A model generated the notes under the pieces. That model did no database searches, had not been told where the DNA came from, and worked only from the letters and a program-made list of their open reading frames with translations. A stretch of 64,000 bases of DNA from Gehongia tenuis (GTDB lineage: Bacteria > Bacillota > Clostridia > Christensenellales > NSJ-53), in assembly GCF_014384795.1 (NCBI RefSeq), contig NZ_JACRSR010000004.1:62001-126000 (forward strand). Direction: 5' to 3'. The position numbers were made by a program, and so were the translations under genes. This document shows positions 21,022 to 30,051 of the stretch, one piece after another. Every line of letters starts with the position of its first letter. Position 1 is the first letter of the stretch.

Positions 21022-22888
21022 GGCGTTTCCTTTCTAGTTCGATCATGAGTACGGTGATATCCGCAGGAGATACGCCGGAGATACGCATGGCCTGTCCAAA
21101 GGACTGGGGCCGGATCCGATCCAGCTTCTGCCTCGCTTCCAGCCGAAGTCCGGAAATATTGAGATAATTCATGTGCTCCGGCAGACGTTTATTCTCCATC
21201 TTGCGGAAGCGTTCGATATCCCTTCGCTGCCGCTCCATGTATCCGGCATAGCGGATCTCGATGTCCACCGCTTCCTCCACCTCCGGCGGCATCCCTTCCC
21301 CAGCCGGATCAAAGGAGGCAACGTCTCGATACGCGATGCGGGGTCTTTGCATGAGCTCATACAGCGTAACGCCGCCCTTCACCGTCCCAGCATCCTTCTT
21401 CTCCAGCAGCTGCATAAGCTCGGTGCTGGGCGGAATTACTGTTCCTTTGAGGCGTTCAATTTCTTCCGCCGTCCTTCTCCTTTTTTCCTCCATAAGCCTG
21501 AGCCGCTCCTTTGAAGCCAGCCCCAGCCGATAGGACTTTTCCGTCAGTCTGAGGTCCGCATTGTCCTGGCGGAGGGTCAGCCGATACTCCGCACGGGAAG
21601 TCATCATGCGATAGGGTTCCGCCGTGCCCTTGGTCACAAGATCATCGACCAGAACACCAATATAGGCTTCATCCCGGCCCAGGGTGAAAGGCTCCTCCCC
21701 TTTCACGTAGAGAGCGGCGTTGATCCCCGCCAAAATTCCCTGACCCGCAGCCTCCTCATAGCCGGAACTGCCGTTGATCTGGCCCGCGGCAAAAAGCCCG
21801 GGCACTTTTTTGGCCATAAGCGCCGGTGTAAGTAGGGTGGCATCAATGCAGTCGTATTCGATGGCGTAGCCCGGCCGGATCATCCGGCAGTGCTCCAGCC
21901 CGGGCAGGGTGTGCAGCATTTCCATCTGCACATCCTCCGGAAGGGAGGTGGAAAGCCCCTGCACATACATCTCATGGGTCATCTCCCCCTCCGGCTCAAT
22001 AAAGAGCTGATGGGCGGGCTTGTCAGCAAATCGCACCACTTTATCCTCGATGGAGGGGCAGTAGCGGGGACCCACCCCCTGGATTGTCCCGGAAAAAAGG
22101 GGTGAGCGATGGAGATTGTCCCGGATGATCTGATGGGTGCGTTCATTGGTATAGGTCAGATAGCAGGGAAACTGCTTCCGGCAGAGCGCGCCGCTGAGAT
22201 AGGAAAAGGGTACGATGGGCTCGTCCCCGTATTGGGGCTGCATCTTCCCGTAATCGAGGGTGCGTCCATCCACTCGGGGCGGCGTTCCCGTCTTGAAGCG
22301 CAAAATGGTGAAACCAAGGCGCTGAATCGCCTTGGTGAGCCCGTTTGCAGGAAAAAATCCCGAAGGTCCGCTGGCTGCGGAAAAATCACCGATGATCACC
22401 TTTCCCTTGAGATACACGCCGGTGGCCAGCACCGCGGCTTTGCAGCGATAGACCGCGCCGGTATCCAGCACCACCGCGGAGATCCTTCCATTCTCCGTTT
22501 GAAGGTCAACGCACTCCCCCATACGGAGACTCAGATTGTCCGTGTTCTCCAAAGTCCAGCGCATCTCGGACTGATAACGCCTTTTATCCGCCTGAGCCCG
22601 AAGGGAATGGACCGCCGGACCCTTCGCCGTGTTGAGCATGCGGGACTGCAGAAAGGTTTTATCGATCACCTTTCCCATCTCCCCGCCCAGAGCGTCCACT
22701 TCCCGCACCAGATGGCCCTTGGCCGTGCCGCCGATGGAGGGGTTGCAGGCCATGAGCGCCACCGCATCCAGATTGAGGGTGAGCAGCAGTGTGGAAAGAC
22801 CCATACGGGCGGAGGCCAGCGCCGCTTCACAGCCGGCATGCCCCGCACCCACCACCACCACGTCATATTCGCCAGCGATATAGTTCAT
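20993..22888 (-). CDS. mnmG: tRNA uridine-5-carboxymethylaminomethyl enzyme MnmG (GidA)
   Basis: 631 residues. N-terminal FAD motif DVVVVGAGHAGCEAALASARMG, LMACNPSIGGTAKGHLVREVDALGGEMG, VLATGVYLKGKVIIG, GGYEEAAGQG-type motif (INGSSGYEEAAGQGILAGINA) and the C-terminal helical domain. With MnmE it makes the cmnm5 group on wobble uridine 34. Six bases after mnmE. Confidence 0.97.
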   Translation of the reverse strand: MNYIAGEYDVVVVGAGHAGCEAALASARMGLSTLLLTLNLDAVALMACNPSIGGTAKGHLVREVDALGGEMGKVIDKTFLQSRMLNTAKGPAVHSLRAQADKRRYQSEMRWTLENTDNLSLRMGECVDLQTENGRISAVVLDTGAVYRCKAAVLATGVYLKGKVIIGDFSAASGPSGFFPANGLTKAIQRLGFTILRFKTGTPPRVDGRTLDYGKMQPQYGDEPIVPFSYLSGALCRKQFPCYLTYTNERTHQIIRDNLHRSPLFSGTIQGVGPRYCPSIEDKVVRFADKPAHQLFIEPEGEMTHEMYVQGLSTSLPEDVQMEMLHTLPGLEHCRMIRPGYAIEYDCIDATLLTPALMAKKVPGLFAAGQINGSSGYEEAAGQGILAGINAALYVKGEEPFTLGRDEAYIGVLVDDLVTKGTAEPYRMMTSRAEYRLTLRQDNADLRLTEKSYRLGLASKERLRLMEEKRRRTAEEIERLKGTVIPPSTELMQLLEKKDAGTVKGGVTLYELMQRPRIAYRDVASFDPAGEGMPPEVEEAVDIEIRYAGYMERQRRDIERFRKMENKRLPEHMNYLNISGLRLEARQKLDRIRPQSFGQAMRISGVSPADITVLMIELERKRHGNNEEETS

Positions 22889-22894
22889 GGAATC

Positions 22895-24244
22895 TCACTT
22901 TCCCAAACAAAATTTTTCAAAGATGCGGTCAATGATGAATTCATTGTAGACCTGACCCGTGATCTCCCCCAGATGCTCCCAGCATTCATGCAGATCCATG
23001 GCCAGAAGATCGACGGGCATGTCTCCGTCCAAAGCCGCATTCGCCCGCATCAAACTGGCCAGCGCCGCCTTCACCGCCAGCACATGCCGCTCATGGGTGA
23101 GCCCCGCGCTTCCCAAAGGCTGAGGCAGCGCCCAGCGGTACAGCGCATCCTTTAAGCTTTCCAAGCCTTCTCCGGTCTTGGCAGACACATGCCAAATGGG
23201 GATATCCGGCGCCCATTTTTGCAGTTCTCCATCCTCCATTTGATCCGGCAGGTCTCCCTTATTGATGACCACGAGACCTTTTCCCTTCTCCAGTGAAGCC
23301 AGTACCGCCTGATCCTCCGCTTTGAGCCCTTCCGAACCGTCCAGAATGACCAAAACAAGATGGGCCTCCGCCATGGCTCTGCGGCTTCGGGCGACCCCGA
23401 TGGATTCCACGGTGTCCTGCGTTTCCCGAATGCCCGCCGTATCCAAAAGCCGAAACGTGAGTCCACGGATATCGATGGTCTCCTCCAGCGTATCCCGCGT
23501 GGTTCCCGCGATAGCGGTAACAATGGCCCGCTCCGTGCCGCTCAATGCGTTCAAAAGGGAGGACTTTCCCACATTGGGTCTGCCCGCCAGCACCACCTTG
23601 AAGCCTTCAAGCGCGACCCGTCCAATATTCGCATTGTCGATTAACTTTTGAAGCTCGCCTTGAAGGGCCGCCATGCGGTTTTCCAAAGCGGGCTTCATCA
23701 TCTCCTCCAGATCCTCCTCGGGATAATCCAGCGCCGCTTCCGTCTCCGCCAACAGATCGGTGAGCGCCGATTGAAGTTCTCCCACTTTTCGGGAGAGCTT
23801 GCCCTCCATCAGATCCAGACTCACCCTGGCGGCCGCCTCTCCCTCTGCACCAATGAGATCCATCACCGCTTCCGCCTGAGCGAGATCCACCCGGCCATTT
23901 AAAAAGGCCCGTTTGGTGAATTCGCCGGGCTCCGCAGGTCTCGCTCCCGCTTCAAAAAGAAGCTTCAGTGTCCTTTCCACTGGCACTGGACCGCCGTGGC
24001 AGTGAATCTCCGCCACATCCTCCCGGGTGTAAGTATGGGGAGCGGGCAGGTAAACCGCCATGGCTTCATCCACCACCCCGCCGTCGTCCCTCACGAATCC
24101 ATAGAGGAGTTTACGGGGCTCCCAAGGGTTCTTGGGATAAAATACCTTTTCCAAAGCGGCCCGGGCTTTTTCGCCGGATATGCGGATTACCGCAATGGAT
24201 CCCCTGCCCGGCGCCGTAGCCAGCGCCGCAATCGTATCCTCCAA
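22895..24244 (-). CDS. mnmE: tRNA modification GTPase MnmE
   Basis: 449 residues. N-terminal tetrahydrofolate-binding domain (TIAALATAPGRGSIAVIRISG), helical domain and inserted G domain with GRPNVGKSSLLNAL, DTAGIRET and NKGDL; the C-terminal catalytic motif is CLGK. The TTG start has GAGGAGGTG eight bases upstream. In Firmicutes this gene normally follows jag; here it follows recF. Confidence 0.96.
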   Translation of the reverse strand: MEDTIAALATAPGRGSIAVIRISGEKARAALEKVFYPKNPWEPRKLLYGFVRDDGGVVDEAMAVYLPAPHTYTREDVAEIHCHGGPVPVERTLKLLFEAGARPAEPGEFTKRAFLNGRVDLAQAEAVMDLIGAEGEAAARVSLDLMEGKLSRKVGELQSALTDLLAETEAALDYPEEDLEEMMKPALENRMAALQGELQKLIDNANIGRVALEGFKVVLAGRPNVGKSSLLNALSGTERAIVTAIAGTTRDTLEETIDIRGLTFRLLDTAGIRETQDTVESIGVARSRRAMAEAHLVLVILDGSEGLKAEDQAVLASLEKGKGLVVINKGDLPDQMEDGELQKWAPDIPIWHVSAKTGEGLESLKDALYRWALPQPLGSAGLTHERHVLAVKAALASLMRANAALDGDMPVDLLAMDLHECWEHLGEITGQVYNEFIIDRIFEKFCLGK

Positions 24245-24273
24245 TTTCCCGCACCTCCTCTTCCGGTTTTCAA

Positions 24274-24302
24274 ATTATACACTTTTTTGGGCCTTCCATC
24301 AA
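24274..24302 (-). promoter_or_regulatory. Promoter of mnmE-mnmG-rsmG
   Basis: Minus-strand TTGATG (24302-24297), 17-bp spacer, TATAAT (24279-24274), 30 bases upstream of the mnmE start. Confidence 0.7.
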
Positions 24303-24330
24303 CAAACAAAGGGACCCGATATCGGATCCC
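24303..24330 (-). terminator. Probable terminator of dnaN-recF
   Basis: Minus-strand imperfect inverted repeat GGGATCCGAT / ATCGGGTCCC followed by TTTGTTTGTT, directly at the recF stop. The T tract is interrupted, so termination may be partial. Confidence 0.5.
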
Positions 24331-25409
24331 TAAACCTTCTTTTTTTCCATGGCCTGGCCGCCCTGTATATAAAAAACACGGGATTTTAGATTCTCCAATG
24401 GTTCCATATGGGTGGCGGTGAGCAGGGTTTGAATGGACTGCACCTGTAGAAGCAGCAGCCGCTGGCGCCGCTCATCCAATTCACTCAAAACATCGTCCAA
24501 AAGCAGAATAGGCGCTTCACCGATATCCTCTTCCATCAGCGCCAGCTCCCCCAGCTTCAGCGTGAGCGCCGCCGTTCTTTGCTGGCCCTGAGAACCAAAG
24601 CTTCGAAGGGATTTCTCCTTCAGCAGAAGATCAAAGTCATCCTTATGAGGGCCCGCGGAGGTGATCCCCTTCAACATATCCGTCGAACGGTTTTCTCTCA
24701 GTTTTTGCTGGAATTCGTTCACAAAATCATCCCCATGGAATCCAGGCCGGTAGCATACTTCCATGCTTTCAAGGCCATCGGTAAGGCTGGGGTGAAGTAT
24801 ATTTACCTGCTCCTGCAGCCGCTGCAAAAATCTGGCCCGCTGCTCCGTCAGGACGGCGGCGCTTTGAGCCATCTGCATTTCAAAGGGCTCCAAAAGCTCT
24901 TCCTGACCCCTTTTCAGCACCATGTTCCGCTGATCCATGGCCCGATGATAGCGCATAAGACCATCATAGTAGGAAGGATGAATCTGGCATAGTTCCATAT
25001 CCATGAACCGGCGGCGCATGGCGGGGCCGCCTTTTACCAGGTTGAGATCTTCCGGCGAAAACATTACCGCGTTTACATGGCCCAAAAGATCCCGAATCCG
25101 CAGAATGGGTGAACCATTGATACGTATGCGCTTCTTCTCCTTCCGGGAGAGCACAACCTCCACACTCCGGGGGCCGTCTTTTCGGTTTACATCCACCCGA
25201 ATAAACGCCCGGTCCTTGCCAAAGCGGACCAGCTCATCATCCCGCCGGGTGCGGTGGGAGCGCCCGCTGCAGCATAGAAGCAGCGATTCCAGAAGATTCG
25301 TTTTGCCCTGGGCGTTTCGTCCAAACAAAAGATTGACGCCCTTGTGCAAATGGATATCGAGCTGGCCATAGTTGCGGAAGTCCAGCAATCTGAGCCGTTC
25401 GATGTTCAT
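24330..25409 (-). CDS. recF: DNA replication and repair protein RecF
   Basis: 359 residues. SMC-like ATPase with Walker A FGRNAQGKTNLLESL, the ABC-type signature GSQGQQRTAALTLKL, and Walker B PILLLDDVLSELDERR. Helps load RecA at gaps. Starts one base after the dnaN stop, so coupled translation is likely. The small S4-domain gene (yaaA) often found between dnaN and recF is absent. Confidence 0.95.
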   Translation of the reverse strand: MNIERLRLLDFRNYGQLDIHLHKGVNLLFGRNAQGKTNLLESLLLCCSGRSHRTRRDDELVRFGKDRAFIRVDVNRKDGPRSVEVVLSRKEKKRIRINGSPILRIRDLLGHVNAVMFSPEDLNLVKGGPAMRRRFMDMELCQIHPSYYDGLMRYHRAMDQRNMVLKRGQEELLEPFEMQMAQSAAVLTEQRARFLQRLQEQVNILHPSLTDGLESMEVCYRPGFHGDDFVNEFQQKLRENRSTDMLKGITSAGPHKDDFDLLLKEKSLRSFGSQGQQRTAALTLKLGELALMEEDIGEAPILLLDDVLSELDERRQRLLLLQVQSIQTLLTATHMEPLENLKSRVFYIQGGQAMEKKKV

Positions 25410-25410
25410 C

Positions 25411-26505
25411 TCAGCCGTGCAGCCTCACGGGCAGAACCAAATAGAGGTACTCCTCACCCTCTACCGGCGTGACCACCAGCGGCGAAACACTGGTGGAGAA
25501 GTTGAGCTGAATGAATTCATCATCCAGGCTTTTCAGCACATCGGAAAGATATTTGGCATTGAACGCGATGTCCAGAGGCTTGCCCTCGCATTCAATAGCC
25601 ACCTTCTCCAAAGCGTCACCCATCTCGCTGTTGGCGGTGATGGCAAGCTCCTCCCCCTCAAAATGCAGACGGATCAGATTGTTGCGGCCTTCACGCACCA
25701 CCAGGGATGCGCGCTGAATGGCATCGAAAAACGCCTCCCGGGAAAGCTTGACCAGCGTGGAGAAATCGGTGGGCAGAATCTGCCGATACTGAATGAATTC
25801 GCCCTCCAAAAGACGGCTGATCATCTGAATGGGGCCCATATCAAGACGAATGTGGTTTCCCTGGAAGCTGATTTCTACCAATTCATCCCCATCGGAAAGC
25901 GTTCTGGCCATCTCGCTCAGGGATTTGCCCGGCACCACTGAACGCCGGTTCCCATCCATGGAAAGGGGCAGATGGTTCATAGCTAGACGATAACCGTCCA
26001 AAGCCACCAGCGTCATATCCCGGCCCATCTCCATGAGAACGCCGGTTAAAATCGGGCGGGTCTCATCATCCGCCGTGGCAAAGATCACCTGATTGATCTT
26101 TTCCTTCAACAGCTTTTGGGGAATCTTTATGGGACTGGCATCCTCCACGGCGGGAAGCCGGGGATATTCCGCCGCGTCCAGAGCCACCACCGTAATCTTG
26201 GAGCCCTTGGAACGCACGATTACCCGGTCCCCATCCAGTTCCAGCTCCACCTTGCCCTCCGGCAGACGGCGGACAATCTCGGAAAACATGCGGCCGGGCA
26301 CCACCACGGAGCCCTCCTCCATAACCTCTACCGGAACCGTATCCTCGATGCTTAAAACTGTGTCATTGCATACAAGACGGAGGCCGGCCGGAGTGGTCTC
26401 CAGCAGGATGCCCTCCAGGATGGGCAGGGTAGTGCGGGTTGCCAAGGCCCGCGTAACGGTGGATATGCCACCGGATAAATCTTCACGATCCATTCTTAAG
26501 CGCAT
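25411..26505 (-). CDS. dnaN: DNA polymerase III sliding clamp (beta subunit)
   Basis: 364 residues with the three-domain clamp layout (TTLPILEGILLE, FATADDETRPILTGVLMEM, and the C-terminal VTPVEGEEYLYLVLPVRL). AAGGAGG lies before the ATG. Placed between dnaA and recF as usual. Confidence 0.96.
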   Translation of the reverse strand: MRLRMDREDLSGGISTVTRALATRTTLPILEGILLETTPAGLRLVCNDTVLSIEDTVPVEVMEEGSVVVPGRMFSEIVRRLPEGKVELELDGDRVIVRSKGSKITVVALDAAEYPRLPAVEDASPIKIPQKLLKEKINQVIFATADDETRPILTGVLMEMGRDMTLVALDGYRLAMNHLPLSMDGNRRSVVPGKSLSEMARTLSDGDELVEISFQGNHIRLDMGPIQMISRLLEGEFIQYRQILPTDFSTLVKLSREAFFDAIQRASLVVREGRNNLIRLHFEGEELAITANSEMGDALEKVAIECEGKPLDIAFNAKYLSDVLKSLDDEFIQLNFSTSVSPLVVTPVEGEEYLYLVLPVRLHG

Positions 26506-26528
26506 GAACTCTTCCTCCTTTGGTGTTG

Positions 26529-26636
26529 GATATATTATTTAAGAGACGTAGTCGTCGTAGTGGTGTGGTTTGTGTTGAAAAGAACCTTCCGGCTTAGACC
26601 GGCCGGCCTTTGCTCCTGTGGGCAAGCTGTTGATAA
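26529..26636. promoter_or_regulatory. Possible second origin element in the dnaA-dnaN gap
   Basis: Read on the minus strand from dnaA: DnaA-box-like TTATCAACA (26636-26628, one mismatch) and TTGCCCACA (26625-26617, two mismatches), then a GC-rich CCGGCCGG hairpin region, then CTACGACGACTACG (26560-26547), then an AT-rich stretch TTAAATAATATATC. This order resembles the box, GC cluster, DnaA-trio and unwinding element described downstream of dnaA in Bacillus. The trio match is partial. Confidence 0.4.
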
Positions 26637-26666
26637 TGTCTTGACCTTTTACACAGCTTTCACAGC

Positions 26667-27995
26667 TCATTGTCCCTGAACTTTTTTGACGAGATCATCC
26701 ACGTGCCGCTTGAACTGGGTGCTGGCCTCACAGTCCTTATTGATCTTGTCGATGGCATAAAGCACGGTGGTGTGATCCTTGCCGCCGAAGGATTCGCCGA
26801 TCATGGGCAGGGACAGGTCGGTGAGCTTTCTTGTCATCCACATGGCAATCTGGCGGGGGTAGGCGATTTCCTTGGGACGCTTCCGGGATTTGATGTCCTC
26901 ACGGCTGATCCCATAATAATCCCCCACCACGTCCATGATCCGCTCCGGCGTAATACGGGGCGCGGATTGGTCCATGAGAATATCTTTCAGAGCTTCCTTT
27001 GCCAATTCAAGATCGATGGGCTTATTCTGCAGCCGGCTGAAAGCCATCACCTTATTGAGAGACCCCTCCAGGTTTCGGATGTTGCTTTGAATCTCCATGG
27101 CAATATAATGGAGCACGTCGTCCGAAACGGTGAGATGGTCCAGCTCCACCTTCTTTTTCAGGATGGCCACCCGGGTTTCCATATCCGGAGGTTGCACATC
27201 GGCCAGCAGGCCCCAGATGAACCGGGAACGAAGCCTGTCCTCCAGTGTGGGAATTTCGTTGGGTTTCTTATCGCTGGTGATGATGATCTGCTTGTTGGCC
27301 TCATAAAGAGCATTGAAAGTATGGAAAAATTCCTCCTGGGTCTGTTCCTTGCCGGCCAGAAACTGGATATCGTCAATCATCAGGATATCCACACTGCGGT
27401 AACGATTCCTGAATTCTTCATTGGTGTTGGCCTGAATGGATACGATAAGTTCGTTGGTGAACTTCTCCGCCGTCACATAAAGAACCTTGGTATGGGGATT
27501 GTTTTGCAGCACGTATTGGGCGATGGCATGAAGAAGATGCGTCTTGCCAAGCCCGGAACCGCCGTACAAAAACAAAGGATTGTAGGATTGTGCCGGAGAT
27601 TCGGCTACGGCCAGGGATGCCGCATGGGCCAGGCGATTGGAATTGCCAACGACAAAAGTATCAAAGGTGTATTTGGATATAAAGGAATTGCCCGCCGGCG
27701 CCGCTTTCTTCCGGGTTCTCGATTCCAAAAAGGTATCCGCCTCATCGGGAAGCAGAAAATGCAGCTCCAGATTCTCGCCCGCCGTCTGCCGAAGGGCGTT
27801 GATCATAAGAGGCTGATAACGGGTGCGCAGAATATTGCGGTTGATTTCGTTTTGTACCTTTAAATAGAGAACACCGTTCTCCAAAAGGAGGGGCTCCACC
27901 GACGCAAACCAAGTATCATAGGTAATTTCGGTGATATCCGAATTTTTAATCAATGCCAAGGCCTTGTCCCACACTTCGGACAATACAGCCATCAT
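26667..27995 (-). CDS. dnaA: Chromosomal replication initiator DnaA
   Basis: 442 residues. Domain I, a short linker, the AAA+ domain (NPLFLYGGSGLGKTHLLHAIA, VDILMIDDIQFLAGKE, RLRSRFIWGLLADV) and the domain IV DNA-binding motif (PKEIAYPRQIAMWMTRKLTDLSLPMIGESFGGKDHTTV). Two adjacent ATG codons follow AAGGAGG; either may be used. Transcription runs away from the main box cluster. Confidence 0.97.
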   Translation of the reverse strand: MMAVLSEVWDKALALIKNSDITEITYDTWFASVEPLLLENGVLYLKVQNEINRNILRTRYQPLMINALRQTAGENLELHFLLPDEADTFLESRTRKKAAPAGNSFISKYTFDTFVVGNSNRLAHAASLAVAESPAQSYNPLFLYGGSGLGKTHLLHAIAQYVLQNNPHTKVLYVTAEKFTNELIVSIQANTNEEFRNRYRSVDILMIDDIQFLAGKEQTQEEFFHTFNALYEANKQIIITSDKKPNEIPTLEDRLRSRFIWGLLADVQPPDMETRVAILKKKVELDHLTVSDDVLHYIAMEIQSNIRNLEGSLNKVMAFSRLQNKPIDLELAKEALKDILMDQSAPRITPERIMDVVGDYYGISREDIKSRKRPKEIAYPRQIAMWMTRKLTDLSLPMIGESFGGKDHTTVLYAIDKINKDCEASTQFKRHVDDLVKKVQGQ

Positions 27996-28025
27996 GATGC
28001 CTCCTTTGATACCTCCAAATCGGCC

Positions 28026-28183
28026 TGTGGATAAAACTTATCCACATATTCACGCCCTATTTAAAGGCCTTTATCCAAAATATCCGCAGGGAACGGGATA
28101 AAATTACCAACTTATCCACAAGTTTATCCCGAGTCTGTGAAAAAAGTGCAAGAAAAAGGGTCCAATGGAGGACCTGTGGATAT
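28026..28183. promoter_or_regulatory. oriC: Origin of replication (oriC) DnaA-box cluster
   Basis: Perfect DnaA boxes: TGTGGATAA at 28026-28034, TTATCCACA at 28038-28046 and 28112-28120. Near boxes: TTATCCAAA at 28071-28079, TTATCCCGA at 28124-28132 and TGTGGATAT at 28175-28183. They fill the dnaA-rpmH gap. This gap (about 390 bases) holds no protein gene; it also carries the divergent dnaA and rpmH promoters. DnaA boxes lie within the dnaA leader, consistent with autoregulation. Confidence 0.88.
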
Positions 28184-28188
28184 GATTT

Positions 28189-28217
28189 ATTGTAACGTAC
28201 CTACCTTGAAAAAGCAA
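28189..28217 (-). promoter_or_regulatory. Candidate dnaA promoter
   Basis: Minus-strand TTGCTT (28217-28212), 17-bp spacer, TACAAT (28194-28189), giving a leader of roughly 190 bases that contains the DnaA boxes. Confidence 0.55.
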
Positions 28218-28270
28218 GGCGAACACAGGGTAAAATGGTACGAATTCAAGGATAAATCGGGTGGACAGGA

Positions 28271-28299
28271 TTGACAGGGAAGAGCCCATTTACTATAAT
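28271..28299 (+). promoter_or_regulatory. Promoter of rpmH-rnpA operon
   Basis: Consensus TTGACA, 17-bp spacer, TATAAT, about 85 bases before rpmH. Confidence 0.85.
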
Positions 28300-28383
28300 G
28301 AGAATGCTGTAATTTTAAGTTGGATGCTTGTCCCCTTGGGGCAGGCTTCTCAATATTTCTCAAATCAGAAAGGATGCTCCATT

Positions 28384-28518
28384 ATGTTACAAACGTATCA
28401 GCCCAAGAAAAGAAAACGCAAGAAGGTTCACGGCTTCCGCAAGCGGATGCAGACCAAGAACGGCCGCAATGTGTTGCAGCGCCGCAGAAGACGGGGTAGA
28501 AAGAAGATCAGCGCTTAA
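28384..28518 (+). CDS. rpmH: 50S ribosomal protein L34
   Basis: 44 residues, highly basic: [22 protein letters not shown]...[12 protein letters not shown], the L34 pattern. The frame is open upstream, but AAAGGA sits before this ATG and the family starts here. First gene of rpmH-rnpA-yidD-yidC-jag. Confidence 0.97.
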   Translation: MLQTYQPKKRKRKKVHGFRKRMQTKNGRNVLQRRRRRGRKKISA

Positions 28519-28534
28519 CGGATGAGGGTTTTTC

Positions 28535-28879
28535 ATGAATAAGGCATACCGCCTTCGTAAAAACCGGGAGTTTCAATACGTATACCGAAGAGGAAAGTCC
28601 TCTGCGACAGCCCATATGGTGCTGATCGTTGCCAAAAGACGGGACAAGGGTATTAAGATTGGGTTTTCTATCAGCAAGAAGATCGGATGCGCGGTGGTGC
28701 GCAATCGGATCAAACGTCAGATGCGGGAAGCGGTCCGCGTGGAAATTCCCCGCATCAAGCCCGGTCATACCCTCATCTTTGTAGCCCGTGCGCCCATTAC
28801 CAAAATGAACTTTGGGGGGCTTCAAAAGGATATGGTATATTTGATGAAACGGACCAAAGTGTGGATGGAAGAGCCATGA
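28535..28879 (+). CDS. rnpA: Ribonuclease P protein component
   Basis: 114 residues. Contains the RNR signature region ([14 protein letters not shown]) and the start [22 protein letters not shown]. Partner of the RNase P RNA in tRNA 5' processing. The stop overlaps the yidD start (ATGA). Confidence 0.96.
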   Translation: MNKAYRLRKNREFQYVYRRGKSSATAHMVLIVAKRRDKGIKIGFSISKKIGCAVVRNRIKRQMREAVRVEIPRIKPGHTLIFVARAPITKMNFGGLQKDMVYLMKRTKVWMEEP

Positions 28880-29085
28880 AAAAAGTGTTGCTGTGGCTGC
28901 TGAGGGGCTATAAACGCTTCATATCGCCCTGTCTAGGACAGCACTGCCGGTTTTATCCCTCCTGCAGTGTGTACGCTTATCAGGCTATCGAAAAGTACGG
29001 TGCGCTCAAAGGAAGCTTTATGGCCGTCAAAAGACTGCTCAAATGCCATCCCTTCAACGACGGAGGATATGACCCTGTGAAATAA
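28876..29085 (+). CDS. yidD: Membrane protein insertion efficiency factor YidD
   Basis: 69 residues from ATG 28876: [35 protein letters not shown] and [16 protein letters not shown] are the family hallmarks, including its cysteines. The frame extends upstream inside rnpA, but the family start and the 4-base overlap fix the ATG. Confidence 0.96.
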   Translation: MKKVLLWLLRGYKRFISPCLGQHCRFYPSCSVYAYQAIEKYGALKGSFMAVKRLLKCHPFNDGGYDPVK

Positions 29086-29109
29086 CCCACAATAAAAGGG
29101 GGCTAATGA

Positions 29110-30051
29110 TTGTACATTCCTTTAGTTAGTGACGTGTTCGGCTGGTTGATCCGATTCCTTCATTCGTTTATCGGCAACTATGGCTGGGCGGTCATCGTGT
29201 TCACCCTTTTGGTGAAGCTTTTGGTTATGCCGCTGGATCTCAAGCAGAGGCGCTCCATGAAGAAGATGGCGGAAGTTCAGCCGAAGCTGGAGGCCCTGAA
29301 GAAAAAGTATAAGGATCCGGAAAAGCTCAACCAAAAAACCATGGAGCTTTATAAAGAGGAGAAGCTCAACCCCTTGGGCGGCTGTCTGCCCATGCTCGTG
29401 CAGTTTATCATTATCTTCGGCGTGTTTGCCGTGCTGCGCATCATTGCCGCCGAACAGTCTCTTGCGATGATTCAGACGGTGGAAGCCGGCCAGGTCTGGC
29501 AGCCGGAAAGCTGGCTTTGGATCAAGAACATCTTCCAGCCCGATTCCTTCATTGATATCAGCTACTATGCGGGGCATCTGGGCGATCTCCTGCGGGGTGC
29601 GGTCAGCTATGTGCCCCAGGCCGTGGTGCCCGATTCGGTCACCCAGCTGGGCATCTTTGTCAGCTCCCACAGCGCCATGCTCACCCAAAGCGCCATTGAC
29701 GCGGCGGCAGCCAACTACAGCACGGTGATGGGTTCCACCATCGCCCAGTACGCCGGACAGGTGAACGGTTATTTGATTCTGCCCGCGCTCGCACTGGTTT
29801 CCCAGATCTTCAGCATGAAGTTCATGATGGCCAACCAGCCCGCCGGCAATGAATCGATGGCAAAGCAGAACAAGATCATGCAGTATGTAATGATGGTCTT
29901 TTTCGTATGGTTCTGCGCAACGACCAATGCGGCTTTTGCTTTGTACTACACGATCAGCAATGTTTGGACCATGGTGCAGTACATCATCATGGACGTGATC
30001 GATAAGAGAAAGAAGGCCAAAGCTGCCGAGGAAGGAGTTCAACAGGCATGA
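29110..30051 (+). CDS. yidC: Membrane protein insertase YidC/OxaA
   Basis: 313 residues. FLHSFIGNYGWAVIVFTLLVKLLVMPLDLKQ, coiled K/E-rich cytosolic loop, LNPLGGCLPMLVQ, and a late pair of membrane helices (FFVWFCATTNAAFALYYTISNVWTMVQ). No lipobox. The TTG start has GGGGGC seven bases upstream; an ATG four bases earlier is in another frame. Inserts membrane proteins with or without SecYEG. Confidence 0.95.
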   Translation: MYIPLVSDVFGWLIRFLHSFIGNYGWAVIVFTLLVKLLVMPLDLKQRRSMKKMAEVQPKLEALKKKYKDPEKLNQKTMELYKEEKLNPLGGCLPMLVQFIIIFGVFAVLRIIAAEQSLAMIQTVEAGQVWQPESWLWIKNIFQPDSFIDISYYAGHLGDLLRGAVSYVPQAVVPDSVTQLGIFVSSHSAMLTQSAIDAAAANYSTVMGSTIAQYAGQVNGYLILPALALVSQIFSMKFMMANQPAGNESMAKQNKIMQYVMMVFFVWFCATTNAAFALYYTISNVWTMVQYIIMDVIDKRKKAKAAEEGVQQA

